A stretch of 64,000 nt of DNA from contig JAEUGW010000039.1 of the NCBI GenBank assembly GCA_016795565.1, positions 1 to 64,000 on the forward strand, read 5' to 3'. Shown one piece after another: positions 9,210 through 17,899 of this stretch; position 1 is the first letter of the stretch, and every line of letters begins with the position of its first letter. The stretch comes from Opitutaceae bacterium. Its GTDB lineage: Bacteria; Verrucomicrobiota; Verrucomicrobiia; Opitutales; Opitutaceae. The translations under genes were made by a program, and so were the position numbers. Below the pieces are notes generated by a model. It saw only the letters and a program-made list of their open reading frames with translations. It made no database searches and was not told the origin of the DNA.

Positions 9210-10235
9210 TTATTCCAGAAAGGTGGACTGCTTGGGCTGCTTGGCGGCCCGGCGGGCAGCCTCCTCCTCCGGCGAGGCATTGAGGTGCCGGGGTGGGCGG
9301 GTGACGCGTGCGGCGACCGCCGCCTCGCGATCCGTGACGATGCGGTCGCACATCTTCTCGACCTGCAGGTGCAGCCAGTGGGTCGTGGCGCTGTTTTCCG
9401 TGTAGTCCGCCGGGCCGTAGTGGTCGATGCGGCCGGTGTGGCGCAGCCGGTCGTTTTGCTCGAACTCGGCGCGCACGGCGGGATTATAGACGGCGTAGGT
9501 CTTGCCGCCGCCCTTCTTGACGACGGAGAAGCTCGGCACATCGCTCGGGCCGTCGGCGATGTAGAGCATGTTCTGCAGCGGGATGCGGCGGTCCTCGGGC
9601 GTGACCTTGGCGTTCACATCGATGGCGGCATTCTTGTTCGTGCCCTTGTTGATCTCGAAGATGGCGCGCGTCTTGGTCGTGTTGTCGATCATGACGCCGA
9701 TCTGGGCGATCTCATTGGCGGCCTCGAGGGGAAATTCCTTTTGCTTGAGGAAGCCGGGCTGCAATGGATTCTCGATGAACTCGCAGGCCCAAATCGCGTC
9801 GATGCAGGGGGCGAGGGCGCTGCCGCGGATCATCTCGGCGAGGCCGGTGCTGACGACGTAGTGCTCGAGCTGGATCTCGTGCTTCACGTATTCCGGCTTG
9901 GCGCGGGCCCAGGCGCGGGAGGTCTCGAAGAATTTGGGCAGGCCGGGGTAGAAGCCGATTTCCCGGCCGCACTCGCGGAGCACCTTGTTGCTGAGGCCGG
10001 GCATCTTGCCGGCGAGCACGTAGGTCAGCAGGTGGTTCAGGTAGCTGATCTCCGGCGCGATGTTGTAGCCGCGCTTCCGGTAGTTCTCCGCCAGGGCGTT
10101 GGTCTCGGCCCAGAAGGTGGGCTCATCGATGCCGTAGCGCCGGAACAACGGGGCCTGCATGTAGGCCGGAATCAATGTCTTGTCAAAATCCCAGACACAG
10201 GCGATGATGTTCTGCGTGAAGAGTGTGGAGGCCAT
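9210..10235 (-). CDS. HAD family hydrolase
   Basis: A 341-residue haloacid dehalogenase-superfamily protein. Motif I is VWDFDKTL (nucleophile Asp plus acid/base Asp). A helical cap follows, then motif II around HYVVSTGL, and the motif III/IV region is LYIADGPSDVPSF with a Lys in VVKKGGGK. The length and cap suggest a phosphatase related to the phosphoserine phosphatase group. The last 45 residues are charged (EEEAARRAAKQ) and look like a flexible tail. It converges on the lysozyme-fold gene with a 22 bp gap and diverges from prfA. The substrate is unknown. Confidence 0.85.
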   Translation of the reverse strand: MASTLFTQNIIACVWDFDKTLIPAYMQAPLFRRYGIDEPTFWAETNALAENYRKRGYNIAPEISYLNHLLTYVLAGKMPGLSNKVLRECGREIGFYPGLPKFFETSRAWARAKPEYVKHEIQLEHYVVSTGLAEMIRGSALAPCIDAIWACEFIENPLQPGFLKQKEFPLEAANEIAQIGVMIDNTTKTRAIFEINKGTNKNAAIDVNAKVTPEDRRIPLQNMLYIADGPSDVPSFSVVKKGGGKTYAVYNPAVRAEFEQNDRLRHTGRIDHYGPADYTENSATTHWLHLQVEKMCDRIVTDREAAVAARVTRPPRHLNASPEEEAARRAAKQPKQSTFLE

Positions 10236-10340
10236 CGCGGAGAAATTCTACTAGACGGCAGGTGCTGCCGTTGGTTTGGCCTTGGATAAAGCCGCGCGCC
10301 GCGGCTGAAGCAATTCACAATTTCCCGCCCGCTCGCCCGC

Positions 10341-11459
10341 ATGGATCAGTTGCCCGACATCACCCTCTTTCAACGCCGCCTCGACGAACTCGACGCGCAG
10401 ATGGCGGCGCCGTCGTTCTACGCCAACCCGCGGAAGGCGACCGAGGTTTCGCGCGAGCAGCAGTCGCTCCGCCGACTGGTCGAGACGCACGCCGTCTACG
10501 CGCGGGTGGGGCGAGAAATCGGCGAGCATGCCGTGCTGTTGGGAGACCCGGCGGCAGACACCGAGCTCCGTGAACTGGCCCGGCAGGAACTGCCGGAACT
10601 GGAGGCCAGGCGCGACCGGCTCAAGCAGGCGGTGCTGCAGGCCATGATCCCGCCCGAGGCGGCTGATTCCCGCAACACCGTGTTCGAGATTCGCGCCGGC
10701 ACCGGCGGCGACGAGGCCAGCCTGTTTGCCGCCGAACTCTACCGCGCGTATGTGCGCTACGCCGAGGGCCGCGGCTGGAAAATCCAACCCATGAGCTCGA
10801 GCGCTTCCGAGCGCGGCGGCCTGAAGGAAGTCATCTTCCTCATCACCGGGTCGGACGTCTACAAGCAGCTGAAATACGAGAGCGGCGTGCATCGCGTGCA
10901 GCGCATCCCGGTGACCGAAGCCAACGGCCGCATCCACACCTCGACCGTCACCGTTGCCGTATTGCCGGAGGCCGAGGAGGTGGATGTGCAGATCGACCCG
11001 CAAGAACTCGACATCACGGTGATGCGGGCCAGCGGGCCGGGTGGCCAAGGGGTCAACACCACCGATTCGGCCGTGCGTATGGTGCACAAGCCGAGCGGCC
11101 TCACCGTGTATTGCGCCGATGACCGCTCGCAGATCAAAAACCGGGCCCGGGCGATGGCGGTGCTGCGCTCGCGTCTGCTCAAGCTCAAGGAGGACGAGGA
11201 GCAGGCGAAATACGCCGCCCAACGCCGCGGCCAGATCGGCACCGGCGGGCGCAGCGAGCGCATCCGCACCTACAATTTCCCGCAGAACCGCATGACCGAT
11301 CATCGCATCGGCCTGACACTTTACAGCCTGCCCGCCATCATGGAGGGCGGCTTCGACCCCATCATCGAGGCCCTGCAGCGGGCGGACTTTGAGGAGAAGC
11401 TGGCGGCGCTGACCGGCGGGCCGGTGCCGGTGCGCGCCCGGTCCTCGGACGACGACTGA
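10341..11459 (+). CDS. prfA: Peptide chain release factor 1
   Basis: A 372-residue class I release factor that reads UAA and UAG in the ribosomal A site. The stop-codon tripeptide is P-V-T (residues 190-192, in HRVQRIPVTE), matching the PxT pattern of RF1, whereas RF2 has SPF. The catalytic GGQ is at about 234-236 in ASGPGGQGVN. It is followed after 1 bp by prmC, whose product methylates the GGQ glutamine; this is a conserved pairing. Confidence 0.97.
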   Translation: MDQLPDITLFQRRLDELDAQMAAPSFYANPRKATEVSREQQSLRRLVETHAVYARVGREIGEHAVLLGDPAADTELRELARQELPELEARRDRLKQAVLQAMIPPEAADSRNTVFEIRAGTGGDEASLFAAELYRAYVRYAEGRGWKIQPMSSSASERGGLKEVIFLITGSDVYKQLKYESGVHRVQRIPVTEANGRIHTSTVTVAVLPEAEEVDVQIDPQELDITVMRASGPGGQGVNTTDSAVRMVHKPSGLTVYCADDRSQIKNRARAMAVLRSRLLKLKEDEEQAKYAAQRRGQIGTGGRSERIRTYNFPQNRMTDHRIGLTLYSLPAIMEGGFDPIIEALQRADFEEKLAALTGGPVPVRARSSDDD

Positions 11460-11460
11460 C

Positions 11461-12306
11461 ATGCTCAGCGTGCTCGAAATCATCAAGCGAACGACCGGCT
11501 TCCTGGAGCAGCGCGGGGTGGAGTCGCCCCGCCTGAACGCCGAGTTGCTCATCGGCCATGCTCTCGGTCTGAAGCGCATGCAGCTTTACCTGCAGTTCGA
11601 GCGGCCGCTGACCGAGGCGGAACTCGAGAAGATCCGCCCGCTGGTGAAGCGCCGCGGCGGGCGCGAGCCGCTGCAATACATCATGGGGGAGACGGAATTT
11701 TCCGGCCTGAAACTGAAGGTGGACCGCCGGGCGCTCATCCCCCGGCCGGAGACGGAACACCTGATCGAATTGGTGACGCGGCAATTTGTGTCCCCGCCGG
11801 CCACGGTTCTGGATCTGGGCACGGGCAGCGGGGCCATCGCCCTGGCGCTGGCGAAAGCCTGGCCCGAGGCTGCGGTGACCGCCGTGGACAAGAGCGAGGA
11901 AGCCCTCGCCCTGGCCCGGGAAAACGCCGAGGCCTGCGCCTTGGCGGGACGGGTGAAGTTTGTGTCCTCCGACTGGTTTGCCGGCGTGTCCGCCGGGGAG
12001 AAGTTCGCCCTGATTGTGGCGAACCCGCCTTATTTGTCTGACGCGGAGACCGACGCCGCGCAGCCGGAGGTGAAGGATTTCGAGCCGCGCATGGCGCTTT
12101 CGGCCGGCCCCGATGGTGCAGCGGATCTGGATCGCATCATCGGCGCGGCGCGGCCGTATCTGGCCCCGGGCGGGTTGCTGGCGTGCGAGACAGGCATCGC
12201 GCAGCATCAGGCGTTGCTCGCGCTGGCGACCCGGCAGGGCTACGCGCGGGCCGAGTCACACCGCGATCTCACCGGCCGCGAGCGCTATCTGCTAGCCTTT
12301 GTGTAG
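11461..12306 (+). CDS. prmC: Release factor glutamine N5-methyltransferase
   Basis: A 281-residue SAM-dependent methyltransferase. It has an N-terminal helical domain, then the SAM-binding motif I VLDLGTGSGAIALALA, and the catalytic VANPPYLS (NPPY) that binds the target glutamine. It modifies the GGQ Gln of release factors. It is one base from the prfA stop, so the two are co-translated. Its last 15 bases overlap the 3' end of the convergent S41 protease gene. Confidence 0.97.
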   Translation: MLSVLEIIKRTTGFLEQRGVESPRLNAELLIGHALGLKRMQLYLQFERPLTEAELEKIRPLVKRRGGREPLQYIMGETEFSGLKLKVDRRALIPRPETEHLIELVTRQFVSPPATVLDLGTGSGAIALALAKAWPEAAVTAVDKSEEALALARENAEACALAGRVKFVSSDWFAGVSAGEKFALIVANPPYLSDAETDAAQPEVKDFEPRMALSAGPDGAADLDRIIGAARPYLAPGGLLACETGIAQHQALLALATRQGYARAESHRDLTGRERYLLAFV

Positions 12307-14493
12307 GCTGGCGGAGAGCGGGGCCCGGCCGTCGGCCCAGTAGCTTTGGTCCTGATTCAGCCGCAGGGCATCGGTGACAACCCGCAGGGCCTCGCGCAGG
12401 TGGACATCGAGCTTGGCCTGGGTTTCGGCATCAAGCGCGTCGGTATCGCCTTCGTCGGCCGATGCCGCCGGCGTCTTGGGCGTGGTGCTGGCGGACTTGA
12501 GCACGGAGTCGAGTTTGACCTCGCGGCTGGGGTAGTTGTTTTTGGCGAGCCGGTCGCGCTCGGCGTCCATGGTCTTCTTGAAATCACCGTCTGCTTGCTT
12601 GAGGAGCTGGCGCGCGCTCAGGTTCAGGGAGAGGTTCTTCTGTTCCTGGCGCTCCTTGAACCAGTCGATGTTCTTGTTCAGGTAGGAAAATTCCTCGAGC
12701 GTGTGCTGGCGTTCCCGGCTGGCCGAGAGGAGCGGTTGCACAAAGGCCTTGGCGAGGGCGCGGCCTTCGAAGGGCACGGAGCGGATCTCGTCCCACATGA
12801 GCGCGTGGGGCAGGTCGGATTCCCCGATGGGCAGGTAATCGTCGATCGAGGGCAGGGTGATGTCGGGGGTGACGCCGTGCTTTTGGGTGGAGGCGCCGTT
12901 GGGCAGGTAGAATTTCTGGACGGTGAGCTTGGCGGCGCCGATGTCGGCGGCGGTCTGGCTGGGGCGGGGGAGAAAATTCTTCATCTCCAGCACGGCTTGC
13001 ACGGTGCCTTTGCCGTGGGTGGTGCTGTCGCCGATGATGACGGCGCGGCCATAATTCTGGAGCGCCCCGGCAAAGATCTCGGAAGCCGAGGCGCTGAAAC
13101 GGGAGGTCAGCACCGCCAGCGGGCCGTCGTAGCTGACTGCTGAGTCGTTGTCGCTGTCCACTTGGAGACGGCCGAGGGAATCACGCACCTGCACGACCGG
13201 TCCCTTCGCGATGAAAAGGCCGGTGAGGTCCACGGCCTCGGAGAGGAGGCCGCCGCCGTTGCGGCGCAGGTCCACGACGAGGGCCTTGACGCCCTGGGAC
13301 TTCAGTTTGCCGATGAGCTCGGCCACATCCTGGGTGGCGGTGTTCTTGGTCTCCGTGGCCGTCGAATCCTCGGAGGGGCCGTAAAAGGAATTGAGGGTGA
13401 TGACGCCGACCGGCACGGTCGTGCCGAAATCGCCGGGGAGATCATAGATGGAGGCGAAGGCCCGGGCCTCGTCCAGTTTGATCACGTCGCGCACGATGTG
13501 CACCACCTTGGTCTTGCCGGCATCCACGGCGTCGTGCGGGAGGATGGTGAGGGTGACCTTGGTGCCCTTGGCCCCGCGGATCAGGTCAACGATCCGGCGC
13601 AGTTTCATGCCAATGACCTCGATGTTCTCGCCGCCCGCCTGCTGCACGGCGACAATCTTGTCGTTCATGTGGATCTGGCCGCTGAGATCGGCCGGGCTGC
13701 CGGGCTTGACCTCCTTCACCACGCAGTAGCCGTCATCCTCCAGGCTCAGCACGGCGCCGATGCCGATGAGGGAGAGCTTCATCTGGATGCTGAAGTCCTT
13801 CAGCGTGTCGGCGGAAAAATAGGCGGAGTGGGGGTCATACATCCGGGTGAACGTGGAGAGGAACATCTCCTGCACGTCGAACGGCTCGATGTCGCCGACG
13901 TTCTTCAGCATGCGCTCGTAACGCTTGCGCACGGTGGCCTTGGCGGCCTCCGGGGTTTTGTCCGCCAGCAGCTCCTGCAGGAGCTCAAACTTGAGGCGGC
14001 GGCGCCACAGTTCGTCGGCGGCGCGCGCATTGGCCGGGAACTCGCTCTTGCTCCGGTCCGGAGCGTAAGACTCCTGGACGGTGAAGTCGTAGTCGCGCTT
14101 CAGCTCCTCGAAGATCCAGGTGGTGCGCGCCTGCACGCGCTCCTCGTAGGACCGGTAGATCGTGAAGGCGGCGTCAATGTTGCCCAGGTAGGCGAGATCG
14201 GTCTCGATTTGCGGACCATACTTGCTGCGGAAGGCGTTCTCATCCTCGGCGGTGAAAAAGAGCCGATAGGGGTCGAGACCGTCCTTCATGTAGTCGGAGA
14301 TCAGCTGGGGAAAATCGGAGGGTTTTACGGCGTCCTTGTTGTAATGGTAGGCCTCCAGCAACTGGACCAGGGTGCTGGCCTCCTGCTTCATGAGCGACGT
14401 GGTCTTGAACTCGCGGTCCGGCCCCGCGTAAACCACGGGGACAAGGAGGGCGAAGACGAGCAGCCGGGCGGAGAAGGGGAGGCGGAGTTTCAC
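12292..14493 (-). CDS. Carboxy-terminal processing protease (S41, Tsp/Prc-like)
   Basis: About 733 residues. An N-terminal Tsp-type helical domain is followed by a PDZ domain around SLIGIGAVLSLEDDG. The S41 core has VVDLRRNGGGLLSEAV, the nucleophile Ser in RFSASASEIFAGAL and the general-base Lys in STHGKGTVQ. A helical C-terminal domain follows, of the kind seen in E. coli Prc. It acts in the periplasm, cutting proteins from the C-terminus. I chose GTG at 14493 because it places K and R residues directly before the hydrophobic signal FALLVPVVYA. The longer open frame begins at a TTG at 14562. Neither has a clear ribosome-binding site. Confidence 0.92.
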   Translation of the reverse strand: MKLRLPFSARLLVFALLVPVVYAGPDREFKTTSLMKQEASTLVQLLEAYHYNKDAVKPSDFPQLISDYMKDGLDPYRLFFTAEDENAFRSKYGPQIETDLAYLGNIDAAFTIYRSYEERVQARTTWIFEELKRDYDFTVQESYAPDRSKSEFPANARAADELWRRRLKFELLQELLADKTPEAAKATVRKRYERMLKNVGDIEPFDVQEMFLSTFTRMYDPHSAYFSADTLKDFSIQMKLSLIGIGAVLSLEDDGYCVVKEVKPGSPADLSGQIHMNDKIVAVQQAGGENIEVIGMKLRRIVDLIRGAKGTKVTLTILPHDAVDAGKTKVVHIVRDVIKLDEARAFASIYDLPGDFGTTVPVGVITLNSFYGPSEDSTATETKNTATQDVAELIGKLKSQGVKALVVDLRRNGGGLLSEAVDLTGLFIAKGPVVQVRDSLGRLQVDSDNDSAVSYDGPLAVLTSRFSASASEIFAGALQNYGRAVIIGDSTTHGKGTVQAVLEMKNFLPRPSQTAADIGAAKLTVQKFYLPNGASTQKHGVTPDITLPSIDDYLPIGESDLPHALMWDEIRSVPFEGRALAKAFVQPLLSASRERQHTLEEFSYLNKNIDWFKERQEQKNLSLNLSARQLLKQADGDFKKTMDAERDRLAKNNYPSREVKLDSVLKSASTTPKTPAASADEGDTDALDAETQAKLDVHLREALRVVTDALRLNQDQSYWADGRAPLSASLHKG

Positions 14494-14632
14494 GGGAGGG
14501 GGGATGACCAATGGGTGGTGCTTAGAGGCCTGCAAAGGAGAATTGTTTCCTGAAAACGGCAAACCGCATTTCAGGCTCTTTCGCGTCCCGGGTGGGCGCT
14601 GGCTGCCGCCGTGTTGACGGGGCGGGCGGGGC

Positions 14633-15517
14633 CTACTTGCGGCTCAACAGATCCTTTGCCTCGTCGAGCAGGCGTTTTTCCTGCGGGGTCAAGGCGCCGA
14701 AGCCCTGGCTGTTGATCTTGTCGAGGATTCGGTCCACCTCGGCGCGGAGTTGGGAGCCGGACTTGCCGCTTGATGCCAGCGGGGCGTTTTTTTTGGCGAC
14801 GGGCAGTTTCGGACGGCGCCGCAGCCAGCTCGGCAAGGACATTCCCCCGGCGCGGTCCCAGCCATGGCCGGCATGGATGAATCGAAGATACACCCAGCCG
14901 GCCAGCATGCCGCCAAGATGAGCCGAGGGCGTCAGGCCCAAGGGAGGCTGCGCCCCGAGCATTTCATAGAACCCCAGGCCGAAGACGTCCAGGGCCAGCA
15001 CCGCATACACGAGATGAATCAGCCGGAACGAGACCGGCAGAAAGAGGAACCCCATTTCCATGCGGGGTGACAATCCCGCCAGCACGACAAACAGACCCAA
15101 CAATCCTGCTCCCGGGCCGATATGCGCGCCGCCTTGCGTCCAATGGACGAGGCTCCAGGCCAGCGCCCCGACGAAAATCGCCCCAAAATACACGGCGATG
15201 AACCGGCGCGCTCCCAACTGCGGCTCCAAGTCACGGCCGATAAAATAGAGCATGAGGACGGTGAAGAGTATGTCCAACGGCTGGGCGGTGCTGTGCAGGA
15301 AGCTGTGCGTGAGCAGGGTCCAAACGTGCCAGCGCTGCAGGCTCCCAATCGTCAGGGACATTTGATTGACCAGTGCCGAACCGGACAGGCCGAGCCACGG
15401 GGACAGCAGAACCAGCTCCAGCACAAACGCCGCGATCAGGGCAGAGATCAGCCACACGACGGCGGAAGTATTCCGCCGGGGATAGTCACCACGCATATAA
15501 GGCCGGTCCGAGAGCAT
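14633..15517 (-). CDS. Rhomboid-family membrane protein lacking the catalytic serine
   Basis: A 294-residue polytopic protein with the rhomboid order: HSFLHSTAQPLD after TM1, a GRDLEPQLGARRF loop, TM4, and the C-terminal H in SAHLGGMLAGW. At the place of the usual GxSG motif it reads HIGPGAGLLG, so the nucleophile Ser is Gly; the His is kept. This marks it as a probable pseudoprotease. The tail of about 70 residues (EVDRILDKINSQGFGALTP...EKRLLDEA) matches the short DUF6576-type domain often attached to such proteins. The ATG at 15517 is preferred to an upstream TTG at 15526. Confidence 0.85.
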   Translation of the reverse strand: MLSDRPYMRGDYPRRNTSAVVWLISALIAAFVLELVLLSPWLGLSGSALVNQMSLTIGSLQRWHVWTLLTHSFLHSTAQPLDILFTVLMLYFIGRDLEPQLGARRFIAVYFGAIFVGALAWSLVHWTQGGAHIGPGAGLLGLFVVLAGLSPRMEMGFLFLPVSFRLIHLVYAVLALDVFGLGFYEMLGAQPPLGLTPSAHLGGMLAGWVYLRFIHAGHGWDRAGGMSLPSWLRRRPKLPVAKKNAPLASSGKSGSQLRAEVDRILDKINSQGFGALTPQEKRLLDEAKDLLSRK

Positions 15518-15644
15518 CTCGCGCAAAACTTATGTCCCTAGTCCGCAAAGACAAGTCCCGGCGTCCGCACGGGGAAATTTCAGGCGACGTATGCCCCGGC
15601 GACTTCTTGACAGCAGTGGCAATTCCCGTTCAGTCACCAGCGAA

Positions 15645-15902
15645 ATGGCCAACAAAGCTGAAAAATGGAAGGACAACGTCGGCGGTAAATTCTATGTCGA
15701 TCAGCAATGCATCGACTGCGATCTTTGCCGCGAGACCGCGCCCGCATTTTTCAAGCGCCATGAGGAGGGCGGGTATTCCTTTGTGCACACCCAGCCCACG
15801 ACGGAGGAGGATGTGCAGCTTTGCATGGAGGCCTTGGAAGGCTGCCCGGTCGAGGCCATCGGCAATGATGGCGAGGAAATCGGCAACGACGGCGAGAAGT
15901 AG
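15645..15902 (+). CDS. 4Fe-4S ferredoxin
   Basis: An 85-residue small ferredoxin. It has the cluster motif CIDCDLCRETAP followed about 40 residues later by CP in LEGCPVEAIG, giving four ligands for a single [4Fe-4S] cluster. ATG at 15645 gives the usual N-terminus (MANKAEKWKDN); an upstream frame from 15591 adds an unlikely extension. The acidic tail carries a short direct duplication (IGNDGEE/IGNDGEK) visible in the DNA as well. It is an electron carrier of unknown partner. Confidence 0.9.
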   Translation: MANKAEKWKDNVGGKFYVDQQCIDCDLCRETAPAFFKRHEEGGYSFVHTQPTTEEDVQLCMEALEGCPVEAIGNDGEEIGNDGEK

Positions 15903-15920
15903 TCTCCCGCCATTTCCACC

Positions 15921-15946
15921 AGCCGCTCCCGGAGCGGCTTTATTTG
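15921..15946 (+). terminator. Rho-independent terminator after ferredoxin
   Basis: AGCCGCT and AGCGGCT pair around a CCCGG loop, followed by a T-rich stretch. It lies 18 bp after the ferredoxin stop. Confidence 0.8.
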
Positions 15947-15986
15947 GCCCGCTTGGTTAAGCACGATAAAAATCCCCACTAACCTG

Positions 15987-17846
15987 ATGTTGCGTCCACC
16001 TCTTTTCCGGATCCGCCCAGCCGTCCGATCTGCGGCGATGGTATTGGCCCTGGCAGCTACAGCTCGGCTCCCGGCGGGGGACGACATCACGTATGAATTG
16101 CCCAAGCTGGTGACCTACTCGACGCAGGTGGCCAACCAGACACCCGTGGCGACCTTCGCCATGCCGGTCTCGGGCCTGCGGTTCGAGCCGCGCGTGGATG
16201 TGCAGGCCCGCAATCTGGCCGAGGGACAGGCGGACATCGCGATTCGCGGCGGAGTGTTTGAGAACACGGGCTTCAAGCTCGGTGCCGCGGCGCTCTATGA
16301 TCCGCAGACGGGACACTATTTCGCGGAGATTCCCGTGGCCCCGGCCATGTTGCTTTCACCCCAGGTGCTCACGGGTGCGGACAACGCCGCGAGCGGCTTC
16401 AACGCCGGCGTCGGCGCCGTGGCCTACGGCTGGCGTCCCATCGCGCCACGCGGCGAGGCGGCGGTCGCATTCGGCAACTACGCCACCAATCGCCAGAGTC
16501 TCTACCAAGGGTTGGTGCTGCCCGGCGCACGCGGCGGGCCGACTTTGGCGGCCGATTTTGAGCTGTCGCGGTCCGAGTCCGACGGATCGGTGCCGTTTGG
16601 CGACCACGACTTCCGGCGCGCTTCCGGCCGGCTGCAATTGCAAGGCGCGCAAAGCCAGACGGATTTTTTTGCCGGGGTGCAGCAAAAGTTTTTCGGCTGG
16701 CCCAATCTCTACACGCCCTTCGGGTTCAATGAGACCGAGGACCTGCGCACGATCCTCTACGCCTTCAACCACCGGGCCTGGACCTCGCCGGACAGCCATT
16801 GGCAGCTTGGCGCCTACTACCGGCGCAATGATGACGACTATGAGTTCAACCGCGCCGTGCCGGGGGCCTCGAACCCCTTTGTCCACGCCACGCACGTCCG
16901 CGCGCTGGCTCTCGACGGGCATCAGGGGTTCGGTGACTACGCCGTCACCTACGGATTCCAGGCAATGCGCGACAGCCTCCAGTCCACGGCGCTGACCTCT
17001 GGCCGCTTTCGGACGCGCGATTACTACAAGGCGACCCTCGTGCCCGAGCGCGAGTTCGTGACGACCGCGGGCCGGGTGAGGCTGCGCGCGGGTGCCACCT
17101 ACGATGACACCAACCGCGAGGCCGCCGCGCTCTCGCCCCTTGCCGAGGTGAGGTTGACCCGGCCCAACGGCCGGCGTCTCTACGCGCAATACTCCGAAGC
17201 AACCCAGGTGGCGACCTACACGGCGCTGAACTCCAATGCCGCCGCCGGACTTTTCCGCGGCAATCCCAACCTCGGGCGCGCGACCAGCCGCAATCTTGAG
17301 GCGGGCTTCTCGTTCTCCCCGGCCGGGTGGGCGGTCGAGGCCGCCGTGTTTCACCGGCGGGACGATGAGCTGACCGACTGGACGTTCACGCGTGGCGTAA
17401 CCGCACGCACCGCCAACCCCGTGGACATTGCCACCCTGGGCGTGGAGGTTGTCGCGACACGCCGGACCCCGCGCTATGATCTCGTGCTGGGCTACACCAT
17501 GCTCGACAAGGATGCCGATTACGGTGCCGCCACGATTGACGCCAGCTTCTACACGCTCAACTTCGCGCGGCACCGGCTGACCGCCGCGGTGACCGCGCGC
17601 CTGGGCCGGGGCTTTGAAGTGCGCGTGGACAATGAATTCCGCCTCCAGGAGGCAAACTTCCTCCGGGTCGTGGGCGGGGACAAGGCCGTGTTGACCTCCC
17701 TGGGCATCTACTACCTGCCCCCCGGGGTGCGCAGCCTGGAGTTTTCCGCGCTCGTCGAGAATTTGTGGGATGATGATTTTCAGGAAGTGCCGGCGGTGCC
17801 GGCCGCCGGGCGGCAGATTGCCTTCGGTGCGGCGTATCGGTGGTGA
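15987..17846 (+). CDS. TonB-dependent receptor
   Basis: A 619-residue outer-membrane receptor. A signal peptide (AAMVLALAATARLPAG) precedes a plug domain, whose segment AEGQADIAIRGG is typical and which ends near residue 130. A beta-barrel with alternating aromatic strands follows, ending in AFGAAYRW with a terminal aromatic residue for BAM recognition. It is relatively small for the family, closer to vitamin/metal receptors than to SusC proteins. No ligand can be assigned. I see no cobalamin riboswitch in the short leader, which contains only the ferredoxin terminator. The next gene begins within or just after its stop. Confidence 0.88.
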   Translation: MLRPPLFRIRPAVRSAAMVLALAATARLPAGDDITYELPKLVTYSTQVANQTPVATFAMPVSGLRFEPRVDVQARNLAEGQADIAIRGGVFENTGFKLGAAALYDPQTGHYFAEIPVAPAMLLSPQVLTGADNAASGFNAGVGAVAYGWRPIAPRGEAAVAFGNYATNRQSLYQGLVLPGARGGPTLAADFELSRSESDGSVPFGDHDFRRASGRLQLQGAQSQTDFFAGVQQKFFGWPNLYTPFGFNETEDLRTILYAFNHRAWTSPDSHWQLGAYYRRNDDDYEFNRAVPGASNPFVHATHVRALALDGHQGFGDYAVTYGFQAMRDSLQSTALTSGRFRTRDYYKATLVPEREFVTTAGRVRLRAGATYDDTNREAAALSPLAEVRLTRPNGRRLYAQYSEATQVATYTALNSNAAAGLFRGNPNLGRATSRNLEAGFSFSPAGWAVEAAVFHRRDDELTDWTFTRGVTARTANPVDIATLGVEVVATRRTPRYDLVLGYTMLDKDADYGAATIDASFYTLNFARHRLTAAVTARLGRGFEVRVDNEFRLQEANFLRVVGGDKAVLTSLGIYYLPPGVRSLEFSALVENLWDDDFQEVPAVPAAGRQIAFGAAYRW

Positions 17847-17899
17847 GCGCGGCCAATTCGTTTGACAGCCCTGCGCTCCGCGCGGTTTTTACGCGCCAG

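Noticed and set aside
13162-14553. A 463-codon plus-strand frame opposite the S41 protease
   Set aside because: Shadow frame; all protease motifs are on the other strand.
15903-15986. Possible cobalamin riboswitch before the TonB-dependent receptor
   Set aside because: The gap is only 84 bp and is mostly the ferredoxin terminator; no B12-box is visible.
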